Shown here in pieces: positions 1 through 12,099 of a stretch of DNA of 64,000 nt. The stretch lies in the NCBI GenBank assembly GCA_025094145.1, contig JALLLS010000053.1:62001-126000 (forward strand). The letters are read 5' to 3'. Source of the DNA: Spinellus fusiger (taxonomy: Eukaryota; Mucoromycota; Mucoromycetes; Mucorales; Phycomycetaceae). Position 1 is the first letter of the stretch, and each line of letters starts with the position of its first letter. The notes beneath the pieces are model-generated. The model was not told where the DNA came from. It made no database searches and saw nothing but the letters and a program-made list of their open reading frames with translations. The position numbers and the translations under genes are program-made.

Positions 1-333
1 TATTTGTTGCCTGCCATAGGATGGGAGTCTACAGTTCGTTGGATGTTAGATCATGGCGTGGACTACAGTCAGAATATATCATCCACCAGCCAATCCAAGA
101 GCAACAAAGTAGTCTATCAACTGATGGCATGGGATTTTGATGGCATGGGAATGGAAAGCGATGAATTTGAGGATGAACTCAAGGCTAAGGACCAAATGGT
201 CACTGAATTCATCCCTTTACCTGAGAATCTACTAGAAGCCTATCTCGATGACTTGGAAAGTATTGGAGAAATGTATCTTTGGTTTGCTAAGCGTGGAAGT
301 AAATCCCCGGTACTGGCAAAGACAACTCTTTAA
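1..333 (+). CDS. C-terminal part of an unidentified protein (5' end outside window)
   Basis: The frame is open from base 1 and stops at 331-333, giving about 110 residues without a convincing start, so this is the 3' end of a gene entering from the left. The protein is acidic in its second half (run DEFEDELKAKD) and ends with a helix-like segment around LLEAYLDDLES. I do not recognise the family. It converges on COG2, whose stop lies about 200 bp away on the other strand, so the two 3' UTRs probably abut or overlap. An upstream splice acceptor could lie just outside the window. Confidence 0.6.
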   Translation, partial: YLLPAIGWESTVRWMLDHGVDYSQNISSTSQSKSNKVVYQLMAWDFDGMGMESDEFEDELKAKDQMVTEFIPLPENLLEAYLDDLESIGEMYLWFAKRGSKSPVLAKTTL

Positions 334-538
334 TCTCAAACCCCACACTTTCCTCCCTTATTTCTTCTTTATTATTATTGATCTGCTTGTAGATAATAGC
401 ATAAAATCAAGGCAAGTAGAAGAGGATGCCTATGTGTGCATTACTTTATATAAACATCCTTTGAATTTAAGAATGAACTTCATTAGAGCCAATGGATTCT
501 ATATGTTCTTTCAGTATAAGCAACCATTCTTATTCTTC

Positions 539-3500
539 TCACTTCTCCTTACCAAAAGGCTTTACTACTTGGTATAGACAAGTGTACGGCTCAAACTGTT
601 CCTTATCAATCCCCAGGGATAATAGCTAACCCATGGAAAAATAACCATTCATCAGTCTATAGTAAGAAACAGATGGACTCAATCCTTACTTCTTTGCCTA
701 CTTGACGAACATCCAATAAAAGCTGTAGACGTATTTTGTCTTCATCTGTCATGGCTGCATCTGTCAAAAGATTTCCTACTTTATGGGCCTTCTCCATCTT
801 TTTACTCTTCTTGAGCTTCTTCAATGACGCTTCCGTCTTTTGGAGATTCGTTAACATCTCCGTCATAACATCCATGTATCTAGAGCAGATCCACTTGAAT
901 ATAAATGATTGTAGAATGTTTGTAGGGATGACTGAACATTGGCTTGGAGTTGATCTTACCTAGTGAGTACAGCCTTACCCACTGTTTGACCCCACAGTGA
1001 ATGTTTGCTGGGATCTGCCCACTCAGTAGTCTGATCAATAAACACTGTATAGGGTCGGAAGAGAGTAGGAACAAAATAAGAGGGTTCTGTAGGAGGAGCC
1101 TTGTTGGTGTGTCGGTATTGACTGGTGATGCCTGGAATAAGTCGTATGGTGTCCATACAACGACGACTCATAATGCCAGTAATTCTGTTATGAATGTTGA
1201 CAAGAGTAGCATTATCGAGCTCATGTAGAATATCGTTTATGTTTCCTATTCTATTAGATGCACCCATGTCTTGATGTAGCATACCTTGAAGTAAAGAACA
1301 AGGCATTGTTGTAGGGAGTTTGGGCAGAATTACTTCCTCCAACAAGTTGGTTATCTGAAAGAAGAGAATACATCATTGGTCTGTTGTACCTATAGAATAT
1401 GCTTTATTGACCTTACTGACTAGGATTTCTATGTCATGCTCAAGTAAGGCTAGTTGCTTTAACTTGACTGCTTCTTCAGTGATGTCTGTATCACTGCTGT
1501 TGTTGGCATTTAGGCCTAAACGAGGTGTATTCATGCCAGGATAAAAGTGTGTCTATTCACATCCACCATCAATACACATTGTAGATCCTTTGGTCTAATA
1601 ATAACATTATTATTTTACCTTTTCTTTCTCGGGTGAGGTAGGCGCATACTCTTGAACAGACTCTACAAACTCTGATGCCCAAGAGATATAACGTCGAAGC
1701 AGCTAGGTTCACAGGTAAGATGACATGGATGGAGAAGAACAGTAACTTACTTGAAGGGTCAACTTCCAAAAACGATGAGAAAGTCCATAGAGGAATATTT
1801 TGTCTGACCAACATTGCTGGATTGCCTTGAAGACAGCCTTTGTTCCTGGAAGAGCAATGCCTGTACAATCGCATGTTGGACACTTTTATTCTTCTTCTTC
1901 CGTCTTTCTTTCTTTTTATGGACTTCTTGATGAAAAGAAAGAAAGAAAGAGGGAATCTTACCTTCTTCCATCTCCAAAGACTGGAGAGAAATGCTTTTCT
2001 GCTGATCACTCAATAGTTCCTCCACAGGATTAACAATTTCTCTGAATCTATAGCACACATACATATAAGAAATGAATATCCCCTACTCCCACATATTACC
2101 TCAATTGAAAATAAACTGCCAATTGCCATCGCTTCATAAACTCAACATAGCTGGGATGGTTTCTTAAATAAAGAAGAGACTTCTTACAGGCACATAATGC
2201 CTCAATGCTGGAAATAAAATGAGTGGTGGCTAAATAGTTCTGTTCATTCCAAATGAGAAAAATACAATATACATGCATGTATTCTTACCCTGTGGAATAC
2301 ATCTGTTTGACCAGATGCATAAATAACAGAACATTCACGATGAATATGTTCTATTACTTCCACCCATATAGAATTCACAAGTACTTCATAATTGGCACCC
2401 TTTAGTGTTTTCTGTGTGATCTCCATAATAGAGTGCAGATCATGCATAATAAATGAGATAATCTTTCCATAGATGGCTGTCAACGGAAGGAGTGGTGTGG
2501 GTTGATTTCCCTTTGTCCTTGGCATTTCCACTGCCTTTTTTGTGATGACCTAGTAGAGAGATGTATTTGTATTTGTATTTATATCTCTATAAACAGATGC
2601 TGTTCTTTTTCTCTTCTTACTAAGCCATATATTTACCTTTGAGACAAATGGCCTCACAAGTTCTTGACATATCAATGATTCTGCCACCTGCACCTGGTCA
2701 ATTAACACATAGGTTCGAAGGCATTGGACCAAGTTCTGTTTGGCTGCTTTGTCGGTTGAGTTCTTCTCTAACTGACAAAGTGCAGATGAAAAAGCACTTG
2801 ACAGCTTGGATTGAAGTGTGTCTTTGATCCGTGTGATTCTCTGTCATTACAGAATAAAATAAACCTTTTTTCTTTCTTATAGGACCTACTTACCCATGTA
2901 TTTTCAGACACAAAGGCCAAGTCTTTTCCTCTTCCCACAAGATGCAACATTTGGTTGAATTCAATAGCAACACGTTCAATGTGTTTTCCAAGACTATTTT
3001 CTGCTGAAATGTCCTTTCCTTCTACATCCACTACAGCAGGGGTCACATTGGCGTCTTTTTTTTTGGTAGTATCCGTGTTGATCTCTAACAAGTCTTCTAC
3101 TTTTGTAACTGATTCATGGATATTAAGAATCAGCTTGAGATGGGCCTATTTCTAGAGTCAATCACCAAAGAAGCATAGAATAGGAAAGAAAGAGAGAGAA
3201 AGAGAGAGAGAGTGGATTTCTGTGTTATCTAGGGCCTCACCTTTTTCTCGCGTACATGAGCACGTTGAGCCAACTGTTCTTCTAGCGACGCCATGACATG
3301 CTGAAAATAAACACTGGCCACCTTGTAATGTTTGTCAGTAGTGTCTATTTCTCTATGTGTATCCAAGGGCATATCAAAGTGACTCTACCCACCTTGACTT
3401 GGGTTTCCATGTGAGTGAGTGGCTTCATCAAGTCCTCCATGGCTCTGTCAACGCCTTTAAGATTGGTAGAAAGGTTAACAAAGTCCTGGTAATCTCGGTT

Positions 3501-3758
3501 TAGAAGCTCAATCAGTTCTGTTTTGAGTAGTTTGAGGTGGCTGTTGAGTTCTATCTTGAGACTCTCAAGACCCAAATGTCTTCTACTCGAAAGGAATCGG
3601 TCAAGGTTAAAGTCATGGGCTGTGAATGCTGTTCGTTCTATGGCTTGGCTTGGTAGAGGCTCAACTGAATTGATAATAGTATCATCGTCCTGTTCATCGT
3701 CTCCAAAGCTAAATACTGGCCTTTTTACAGAAGGACGTCTGTTGTGTGTGCGATTCAT
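539..3758 (-). CDS. COG2: Conserved oligomeric Golgi complex subunit 2 (COG2)
   Basis: Subunit of lobe A of the COG tethering complex, which acts in retrograde traffic within the Golgi. I read 13 exons: 3758-3393, 3300-3241, 3145-2894, 2840-2637, 2549-2289, 2239-2100, 2047-1962, 1860-1751, 1702-1619, 1552-1412, 1354-960, 879-690 and 625-539, about 791 aa (human COG2 is 738). Recognition rests on the N-terminal block FLSSRRHLGLESLK, ELNSHLKLLK and NLSTNLKGVDRAMEDL, the mid block HPSYVEFMKRWQLAVYFQLR, the WSD...SHRFWKLTLQ block, and the C-terminal DEDKIRLQLLLDV. All junctions keep frame. The weakest are the donor after 1412 (GTCAAT) and the choice of acceptor before 1860 (two in-frame sites). 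An in-frame upstream ATG at 3830 exists, but 3758 gives the usual COG2 N-terminus. Confidence 0.95.
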
Positions 3759-3956
3759 CACAGAAGAAGAGTAGACAGCAAGTGAAAGATAAGTGAAAGA
3801 GACATTAGAGGTGTGTCGGAGAATGAACAATTGCTATTCCATGACAGAGCACGATGGAAATACTTACTGTGCATTGTTTCTGTTTTTATGACTAGAAAGA
3901 TATAAGGTATAAGGTATAAGGTATGATACTACTAATAATACTAATACATTGATGGT
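3759..3956. promoter_or_regulatory. Putative bidirectional promoter between COG2 and the small coiled-coil ORF
   Basis: About 200 bp separate the two divergent start codons. It contains a short tandem run of ATAAGGT-type units at about 3900-3925. No TATA box or known factor site is obvious, so the promoter role is inferred from gene orientation only. Confidence 0.3.
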
Positions 3957-4278
3957 ATGGAATCTGTATTATTGAAGTGTTTATCAAATTCAAGAGAAGA
4001 AATACAGGTATCCATAGGCTATTTTATGGTAAGATTATTTTATGTGCCTATTCTTTTGCAGGGAGTTCATAGAAACGCGTCAAGTGAGTTTTAAGTGGAG
4101 TGTGTCCCTGGACTCTACTGTCTATTGTATCTCATTAGACTGTGATTCTGTGATTCTGTAACTCTTTATAACTCTTGGTCCATCCTCCAATGTTTTATCT
4201 GTAGTTTTGGGCACTCGGAATGAGTTAGGAGACACGCAGGACCTTGAGGAAAGGCTGGCTGCTCTTGCGGGTGCATAA
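3957..4278 (+). CDS. Possible small coiled-coil protein (48 aa, 3 exons)
   Basis: Three segments splice in frame with good signals: 3957-4007 (ATG start, donor after CAG), 4062-4083 (acceptor TTTTGCAG, donor GTGAGT) and 4205-4278 (acceptor ATCTGTAG, stop TAA). The product begins MESVLLK and ends with a charged amphipathic stretch LGDTQDLEERLAALAGA. The last exon reads as clearly protein-like, but I cannot name a family. It is divergent from COG2, with about 200 bp between the start codons, which would form a shared promoter. It could instead be the tail of a larger gene with further upstream exons, or the coding call could be wrong. Confidence 0.4.
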
Positions 4279-5408
4279 GTTGGAGGGGCTTGTAAATGGG
4301 AGATGGGGAACTCGGTTCTCTACGGCTGCAAAAAACTATGGTTGTGGCGGTCTGGAAGAGATACTCTGAGAGTAACCCTGTGGGGACACGAGAGAACAGA
4401 TAACGGCAATTCTCCTAGCGGCAGACCAACGAAAAAGACAAACAAAGGGAACAAACAGGACCAGAGCAAGAACCAACAACTATTCTTCACCTTGGTATAA
4501 ACCACCCTTCTTGTGGAATCAAAGACTTGTGTTGACTTGTCTTTTTATTATTATTATTAAAATGTACAATTAGCTATTATATACATTTCCCTTCTGAAAC
4601 ATTTCATTATTTATAGCTAGTTCTAGCAATTCCACCTATTTTCCACTTTTCCTACGGCCATCTATGCGAATAGGTGTGGCATCACTGCCTATTCTACATA
4701 TCCAACACACTGAGAGGTTTTTCTGGCTTCTAATCAGTGATATATCCTTCCCTTTACGTCCATCCTAAATTTTGCCCTCTTATGTAACTGTGTTTAAAAT
4801 CAAAGGTTTGTAAGTATCTGTAATAAAGGGCACTGTGGTTATCAACAGGACTACTAGAGAGATGAATCTGTAGATATTGGGTCTATAGCAGGGACGACAA
4901 AATAGAATTTGGATACAAAGGCTGGTCTAGGGAAATCAAAGAGGATAAATGAACAGGAACACAACACACGATTTGATCACAACGGGTAACTAGGCAACTG
5001 TTCTTTAAGCAATTCTTTTCTTTTTAGATGTTGTAGTCTGCATTACTTTGGTAGTTCTGATTAAGCAAATGACTTGTGAAGTTTCGTATTGTTCTCTTCT
5101 GTTCGGATATTAACACCTGCTAATTACACTGTCTGTTGTTCTTCATAACTTCTATCCTCTTTAACTTGTTTGCCTTTGTCTGGCATATAAACCAACAGTT
5201 GTGATCTGGTGAGTGTTTGTGTATGTTTATTATGTCTTACATGTTGGTCAGTTTCTATTGTATATTCTTTTACTATAATAAACCCAGTGAATCCGTTACA
5301 AAGGCAAAGGCAAGAAGAAGGGGCCAGTGCAAGGGTAATACGACACACACATAGAGAGTACATTAATACATCTCGAACTCATTATTTTTACTATTATTTT
5401 ATTATTAA
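4279..5408. other. Intergenic stretch with one dispersed repeat, no gene seen
   Basis: I see no coding exon I can support. A 65-codon ORF at 4303-4500 has no recognisable family and no splice partners. The segment 4694-4850 belongs to a dispersed repeat, listed separately. Confidence 0.5.
4694..4850 (+). repeat. Dispersed repeat, copy 1 (partner at 62.8-63.0 kb, inverted)
   Basis: Read on the minus strand, this segment aligns with 62843-62997 on the plus strand through most of its length, including the near-identical core ACCTTTGATTTTAAACACAG. On this strand the second reading frame gives a decayed peptide containing PKFCP and LCLKSKV, blocks shared with the other copy, with stop codons in between. 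It is therefore probably a decayed coding fragment of a mobile element that I cannot name. Confidence 0.7.
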
Positions 5409-5874
5409 AAGGGGGTATTGGCACCTAAAAGGATTGGAGTATGATCCTACCAAGCTGCCAGTCGTTGCTTATGGCACAGGAATAAAGGCAAAAGATGCTG
5501 TCAAGTTTAAAGGTCATCGTGTTGGTTTGACGAGAGTTTTATATCAATCATTGAAAAAGAGACAAAAGAGTGATCTTCTTGTAGTTGATGTTGATGAGTT
5601 CGTAACATCGAGAGTAAATGTGATTGACCTCTCACCCAATATGAAAAGCTCTTCTAACAGTTACTCTGTTTTCTTTTTTGTTCTCGAGATCTGCCACACT
5701 TATAACACAAATATCCTCACCAAAGTATTAGTAAATTTCAACAGTATCCACGCTTGCCAAGACTATGGAATTGTTTGGAGCAGAGATGTGAATGCATCAA
5801 AGAATATCTATACAATTGCAGAAGTGGTCTTAAAGGGTCACCACCGACCAGTTCCTTTCTGTAGAAAAGAATAG
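5409..5874 (+). pseudogene. Degraded C-terminal fragment of a TnpB/Fanzor-like RNA-guided nuclease
   Basis: The open frame carries the layout of the C-terminal half of eukaryotic TnpB relatives (Fanzor): a KDAVKFKGHRVG block, a DVDEFVTSR segment where the first zinc-ribbon cysteine pair should follow, and the closing RDVNASKNI, which holds the third RuvC acidic residue. The zinc ribbon is broken: no CxxC follows TSR, and the second pair reads CQDYG instead of CxxCG. No N-terminal RuvC-I part or wedge domain is visible upstream, and there is no start codon at the beginning of the homology. I read it as a dead fragment. Fanzors are known from mucoromycete genomes, so its presence fits the host. 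Confidence 0.65.
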
Positions 5875-6208
5875 ATATTTGTATTCATATTTTACTATAT
5901 CACCATATCAAAGGTGGTTTCCTTCGGGATTCAGATATTTACAGGTAAATCTACATAATAATCGTTATTTAAGAACTAACATGAATACATCTCACTTTAT
6001 TCTCCCTCCTTTTCAAATCGATTTGTCATTTCTTAAACAATTGTATTTCGACTATTTCCTTTTATATCCTAAAGATCTCCTGGTGTGTAAAACCTATCGA
6101 CTCTAATAAACTCTTCATTGTCGGGATATGATCCCAATCACGTGACATGATTCGCCCATTTATGGGATGCAGGACATCGTCTTGCTGTGCCTCTTTCGAC
6201 TCTTCATT

Positions 6209-6675
6209 ATGACTGTAAGTAGAAGAAATCCTTACCCATGACTACACAACAATAAATAGAAAAGGAAGAACAATAGAAAATACTCTCTAGAGAGAATAGA
6301 GAAAGAATAAATCAGTCTTAGCTCATATAATAAGATAACCACGTAATGGATGTATGCAGTGAGAATCTAATGAGGTCTATTAGCTGGCTATTGATCTTTT
6401 GAATCCTTCATTTGAGCATGAAAAGTTCTCTCACAAACTCACACGTTTGGTTCAATCTCCAGACTCTTATTTTATGGACGTAAAGTGTCCTGGTAAGTTT
6501 ATCAGTGACATATTTGTTTTAACTGGTGCTTTTAGGCTGTTTAAATATTAGCACTGTATTCTCTCATGCTCAGACTGTTGTATTATGTTCTTCCTGTGGC
6601 ACTGTGCTGTGTCAGCCTAAGGGTGGTTGTGCTCGTTTAACAGAAGGCTCTTCTTTCCGTAGAAAGGCCAATTAA
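6209..6675 (+). CDS. RPS27: 40S ribosomal protein eS27
   Basis: Small-subunit ribosomal protein with a C4 zinc finger. Three exons: 6209-6214 (only ATG ACT), 6384-6492 and 6536-6675, giving 84 aa, the same length as the human protein. Diagnostic blocks are [30 protein letters not shown] and the zinc-binding C residues in KCPGC and LCSSCG, then [10 protein letters not shown] before the stop. Splice sites are GTAAGT or GTAAGTTT donors with TTAG acceptors. The two-codon first exon followed by an intron of about 170 nt is typical of ribosomal protein genes, where the first intron often carries regulatory signals; here that is inference only. Confidence 0.97.
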
Positions 6676-7062
6676 GATGCAACTGTGCATCTACATCTAC
6701 ATATTTACTCACTCGTACACATCCTCTCTTTCTACATGTGGATTCTGTATAAAATAAATAAAACGAACGTCTTTAGAAAACTCACATTGTAATTCTCATG
6801 ATAATTCTTTTTGTTCAATTAGAACTGTTGGTGTCATTTGTATTTGTTTCTTTTTAATAATAATAATAATAATAATAAACACACACACACATTTCTTTTC
6901 CAAGGGTAGCTATTTCTAGCAGTAGAAAGCTGTACATTAAAAAATATAAGTAAAATGTCCCAAGATGTCATTTATAGTTGCCCTAAAGATATTGAAGGTT
7001 TCCTCACAAATCCATAAAAGCATTTATATTTTATTTAAATAAGAGAGAAGGAAAAAGAAGCC
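6676..7062. other. Convergent 3' intergenic region with microsatellites
   Basis: Lies between the 3' ends of RPS27 (+) and the CBS-domain gene (-). It contains an (ATA)n run at about 6857-6876, followed directly by a (CA)n run to about 6892. AATAAA-like signals occur at about 6748. No gene seen. Confidence 0.6.
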
Positions 7063-8093
7063 CTAAAGACTTGAAGAGGAGTCCAGGAAAACGGACAATA
7101 GATCCGTAAGAGTAATAAGTCCTTTGACGCGTTTTTTATCATCACACCACCACAGACGATGAGCATCCCAAAGAACAATAGAAGCCATCACCTGAGAGAG
7201 AGTGAAGCGTTCATGACATATAAATGGAAAAAAGATATCACCACGACTCTCTTTAATGTACATGAGAACGGGTTTTGCCAGAGTATCAAATCGTTGTTTG
7301 TTCAGTCCACGCAAGTCTTGGGGACTAATCTCAGTCAACAAACAGCCATCTTCATCCACAACAGGAAGAGCACTAATAGAACTCTCACTCATGCTAAGAA
7401 AGGCAGAGAGTGCTGTTGTGCGACAGGTAGTAGAAACAATATGCTTATCTCCCTTTTGGATTTTCTGTCTGGACTGATCCACCAGTGTTGGTACAGTTGT
7501 ATCAAGGACAGCCCCCAAGAGATGATTGTTAATGTGCAGGTAGCGTACAACATCCATCTGAGATAGAAAGACAGGTCCATGGCTGGTTTGAACGAGGACT
7601 CGGTGAGCACCATGGCTACTAAGGAGACGGATAAGAGATTGTAGTGAATCGGTGGATCTGACAGTAGCAAGGGTGGTGCTCTCTTTTGTTAGACCAATAG
7701 CATTTTCCAACGTCTGCTGAAGTACCACTTGATTAGCAGAAAGTGTTTCAAGGGTCGTCTTTTTATTTTATTCAATGGGGCGAGTCAGATGAATTCTATT
7801 AGGAATTGACTTACATGAGCACCAAGAAGTCTAAGAAGATCAAGAGCACTAACAATAGCCAGGTATCGTTTTGTTGTGCCTTGTAGACAATACACAGGAA
7901 CAGAAAGAATATTCTCTGCAAGAAATAAGTCAAATGCATCTTCCATTGTACTTGTCAGCGGAAGATCAATGAGCTGTCGCTTGGAAAGGGGCTTGATGCT
8001 TTCAATTAGATTCTTAACTGTCTGGTGGGTAGTAAATGCATGGTGCTTCTCGAGCAAAGGCACATTGGAAGAACGAAAATACAAAGTGGTCAT
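7063..8093 (-). CDS. Four-CBS-domain protein
   Basis: Two exons: 8093-7815 (ending GAH, donor GTAAGT) and 7716-7063 (acceptor CTTCAG, preceded by a GCTAATC branch site), giving 310 aa. The protein is made of repeated CBS modules, seen in segments such as ILSVPVYC...YLAIVSALDLL near the N-terminus, HRVLVQTSHG...DVVRYL, ALPVVDEDGCLL and KRVKGLITLTDLLSVF near the C-terminus. CBS pairs bind adenosine ligands. Length and architecture resemble the Snf4/AMPK-gamma group, but diagnostic Snf4 blocks are not obvious, so I keep the general name. The acceptor could alternatively lie three bases further in. It is followed in tandem by the chitin synthase gene. Confidence 0.85.
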
Positions 8094-8413
8094 CTTGTGA
8101 GTAAAATAAGAAACTGGTAATTCAATAAGAAAATAGCAATAGCAAGTGAGCTATGGATAAAGAGAGGCTTCTTATGAGAATATAAATATAAAAAAAGGTC
8201 ACACACTCCTACAAAGGTCTATTGTAGCCTACATTACGTTATGACCAATCGTAGATGAAGAATAGGTAAATTACATCATTTTATAGTAGTTATGAGAAAG
8301 AACCTTGTAAGATATAGTTTTAATGTATCTCATACATTAGGATTAAAAAGAAATAAGATGAGTATTTCTGAGGAAGAGATTTAGAATGCCATTGCCAGAG
8401 AATAGCAGCGTGG

Positions 8414-11400
8414 TTATTTTACAATAATAGCCTTGTAGCCATAGGCTGAAGGTTTGGGATCTGGTCTTTGCACTACTTTGTTCACTTTTACAAAGGTTTG
8501 GGTCTGGCCTGTGCGTTCTGCTTCCCAGTCTTCCCACTTTTTCATAATTAGGCGTGAGGAGTCAAATTTACCCTCAGCATTTCCATGTGAACTGCCTTTC
8601 TTTTCACCTACAACCACACGTGTTGCACCCCATGAAAAGTCATCGAAATGCCAGTAAGAATAGACTGGCAGAACAAAATTCCATATAGGAAGAGCTACAA
8701 TGTAGACTAAAGTAATAATAATAATAATAAAGATGAGTCACCAATGAATGCATATGCTATTTCTGTTCAAACTTACTCGCCATCCATCCAATATAAACAA
8801 ACTTCAGGGTGGTTATACCAATAAGTAGGGCTGGTAAAAAGATAACTCCCAAGAAAAGACCAAGGGATTGCCACTGAGGATGACTTGAGACAATAGTGTC
8901 AACAATCAGATAGATTGTCATTACAATAGCAGCAGGCAAAACAAGGGTTCCAATGAGATCAACAAATACAGAGAATTGCATAGATAGACAGGCAATTCCA
9001 CACAAATCAGAGACAAGGACAAGCTCCATAAGGTTGTGGACAGTAGAGTTAATCCAGCGTCTGCGTTGAGAGAGAAGAACACTGAATTCATCAGGGACGA
9101 CTGTCTTACAGCGTGCTTGAGGGACAAACACCATTTGTCTCTTGGGAAATGTGCGTAGTAAGAGTGTGGAGAGGAAGCGATCTTCACCCAATAACAGAAG
9201 ATTCTTTTCGTGCAGAGTGGTTACTACATTCTGGTTGTACTCGAGAATAATATCAGGATTGGCAAGGATGGGCACCCAGGCACCATTCTTGGGTGCTTTA
9301 ATACGGTACATGCTGAAGCAGCCAGGAAGACAGGTAACAATACCAAACAAAGACTCGAATGCCTTTGCATAATGATGGGAGATGTAGTATTCAAAGACCT
9401 GGATAGCAGTAACCCCTAGAGTAATATAATAAAAGGAATGAGCTCCATTGTCACCCGAATACATTATCCATGGACTACCCATTCTACTTACAAGAAGCTC
9501 GTTTGTTAGCAATTCTTGTCTCACCACACAATCCCATAATGGTAGTGTCATTGGCCATCGCTGTCACCATATACGTCAAGGCATCGGGTAGCACTTTTGT
9601 ATCAGCGTCCACCTAATAGCATTGTATGAGCACCGTGTACAGATAAGCCTTATTTTCATCTTACCATCAATACTAACTCAAACCTATCAGGTGTTACATT
9701 CTTCATAAGCCAAGTCATCTTCCAAAATAACTCATAGTCTAATTCACATAACCGATCGTTGAAAAGTATACGTTGAAAATAACTCATTAATATAATCTGT
9801 CCACAACAAAATAAAAAGGTTAGTTGAGAGAATTCCCTTATATCAGGGCAGTAGCAATTGAGCCAGCTAGTTTTAGTTACCTGAGAGTCTCGTTTTCCAC
9901 GATTTCCTGGTTTAGGTCCATTGGCTTCTTCAGATGTACCACATTTAACTACAGTAATACAAGGAACTCCTCTATAATGACCAGCATACTGTCATAAGGG
10001 TTAGCATTGACAAGGAGGAGTTACAAATAATGGCTTACCACTTTCGCCATATTTAGTTGTTTTTCACCACTCGCCACTGCCAAATAAGCTTGTGGTTCAG
10101 GATTTGCCATGGTTGGGTCAATGTCCATCATGCCAATGACAATATCGGGTGTGGACTTAGTTTCGCCTGCACCGGTAATAATACCATCAGCAATGACAAA
10201 TAGAATCTATAGAAGAAAGGGGCAAATAACCAGTTACAGCATAAAGTAGGAGTTTGTATATTCTATATGGGCTTTACCTTGTGTTTAGTAGAATACTCTG
10301 TTTCTGCTAAGCTGTCCATCGTGATTCGGAGTCCTTCTTCACCCTCAGAATAGCATGTTACCAGCAAGAGGGTATAGAGTTCAGTTTGAACAATATCTGA
10401 ATGGGTTGAGGAGGCTGCTGTATTTGTATTGGGAGCTACATTGGGAGCCATAGACACTGCAGAGGTAGCGAATCGAGCAGTACTAGTGGCAGGTATATAG
10501 CTATCGTAGGGACCAGGCGTGCGATTAGAACGCATAGCACCGTTATTTATGAAAGAACGTAAAGCTAGCCAGTTTGATCTTCCACCAGGTTTGACAAGGC
10601 GTGGTGATATAATCCAGTGGAATAGCAGAGCCATAGAGAAACGAACAACGACTAGTCCAATAACAACGACTAAGATAACAGTACTGACAATGCGAGAGAC
10701 AATGCATCCTCCGGGTTCTCTTTCGATTGAGCCAATGCTATAACGTTCCATTAAACAAGAATAGGCATCTCTTCCTTGTGGGTACATCATGATACTATAG
10801 GAAGCATCATTGCCAACGGCTCCACGCAATGTTCTATCGACAATGTCACCATAAATTGGCTGATTTTGATTGAAATAATCTGTTAAATTAAGAACTAAAA
10901 AAAAGATAACCCCATGAGCTTCCTCTATTTTTATATTGACATTGAAGAATTCCATTGCTATTTTCTTACTTGAATTTCCAAGTAAAAGGATATTTTTTGG
11001 GCCATTAACATAGGTAGGGCGAAGGTCTTCCCATTCAAAACTTATTCGAACTTTAGAATGGTAGTATTGACGAAGATCTTTGAAAGAAATACACTGATTA
11101 TTCTGGGTTATAATGACACCTTGAATAACAGGGATAATAATTGTTTTAGCATTCAACAGTCTACCTGTAGCTTTAGTTTTCCAAGTAAAATTACCTGAAG
11201 GACTGATAATACGGCAGGAGTTTGAAGATATAGCATTTGAAATTACAGGAAATGCTGAGCAACTAGTGCGGACATCACGCACAAAGATGCTGCTGATTTC
11301 CATATTAGCAAAATCGTCCGTTAAAGTTAGACCCTTTGAGGTAAAGAAATCTTTCATGACAGATAAAGGATAGATACGACCATAGACACGAATAGTGTCG

Positions 11401-12099
11401 TATTGTGCAGGTGTTCTTACACCATTCACAACAACAGAGTATGGAAATTGTAAAGTGGTTGATGAACAGAGCACTACATTTAAACCATAAGTGATAAATG
11501 CCAATATAGCACAAAAAGCAAGAATGATATAGACGAGTGTAAGCTATTCAAAATTAGTATCAAGGACTATATATTATCTGTCTTATATTGCTTCCTTATA
11601 GAACATTAAAATACCTTACCTTTTCTCTCCATGCTTGTTGCATCTGTTTATTTTGTTTTTTTAAACATACTCGAATAAATATGCTTGGAATACAACATGT
11701 CAGAAGAAAAGCAAGCCAAGCCCACCAGCTTGTTGGTGTTTTTTCTAGAACTGATTCATCTGGGTCAGTTTGTGTTTCTTCGTCGGCTTCTACTCGAGAA
11801 GCAATAAATGATTGGCGTTTTTCTTCTAGTTTTTGTTTTAGGTGAATTGGTATTGGCTTTTTTTGCTCTCTTAGTTGTCGAGATGTGCTTCTGTACATAT
11901 TGCTCTGAGAAGGTGTACGGAACATACTCTGTCGTGGTCGATGTCGATCTGTGCGTGTCATTGATGGGATTCGTCTGGCTTTTCTTTGGGCGCTCAGATC
12001 TGGTATATTTTCATTTTGGTTTTCATATTCCAGCATTCTTTGCACTGATGAAGATTGGCTTAATTCGTGCAAAAGCTCTTCCGAAATATCAGAACTCAT
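8414..12099 (-). CDS. Class IV (Chs3-type) chitin synthase
   Basis: Plasma-membrane glycosyltransferase that polymerises UDP-GlcNAc into chitin. Nine exons: 12099-11620, 11543-10278, 10206-10039, 9988-9881, 9796-9665, 9612-9492, 9415-8777 and 8706-8414, with all junctions in frame (eight listed segments; the small 121-nt one is 9612-9492), about 1068 aa (yeast Chs3 is 1165). The N-terminal 130 residues are basic and disordered. Two membrane segments follow, then a cytochrome-b5-like region ([15 protein letters not shown]), the catalytic core with VDADTK near residue 720, GEDR near 835 and the QRRRW signature near 875, and finally a cluster of C-terminal membrane helices. The cyt-b5-like domain and overall order point to class IV. 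Correct segment count is eight exons. Confidence 0.95.

Noticed and set aside
8454..9419. Plus-strand ORFs inside the chitin synthase
   Set aside because: Shadows of well-supported exons on the other strand.
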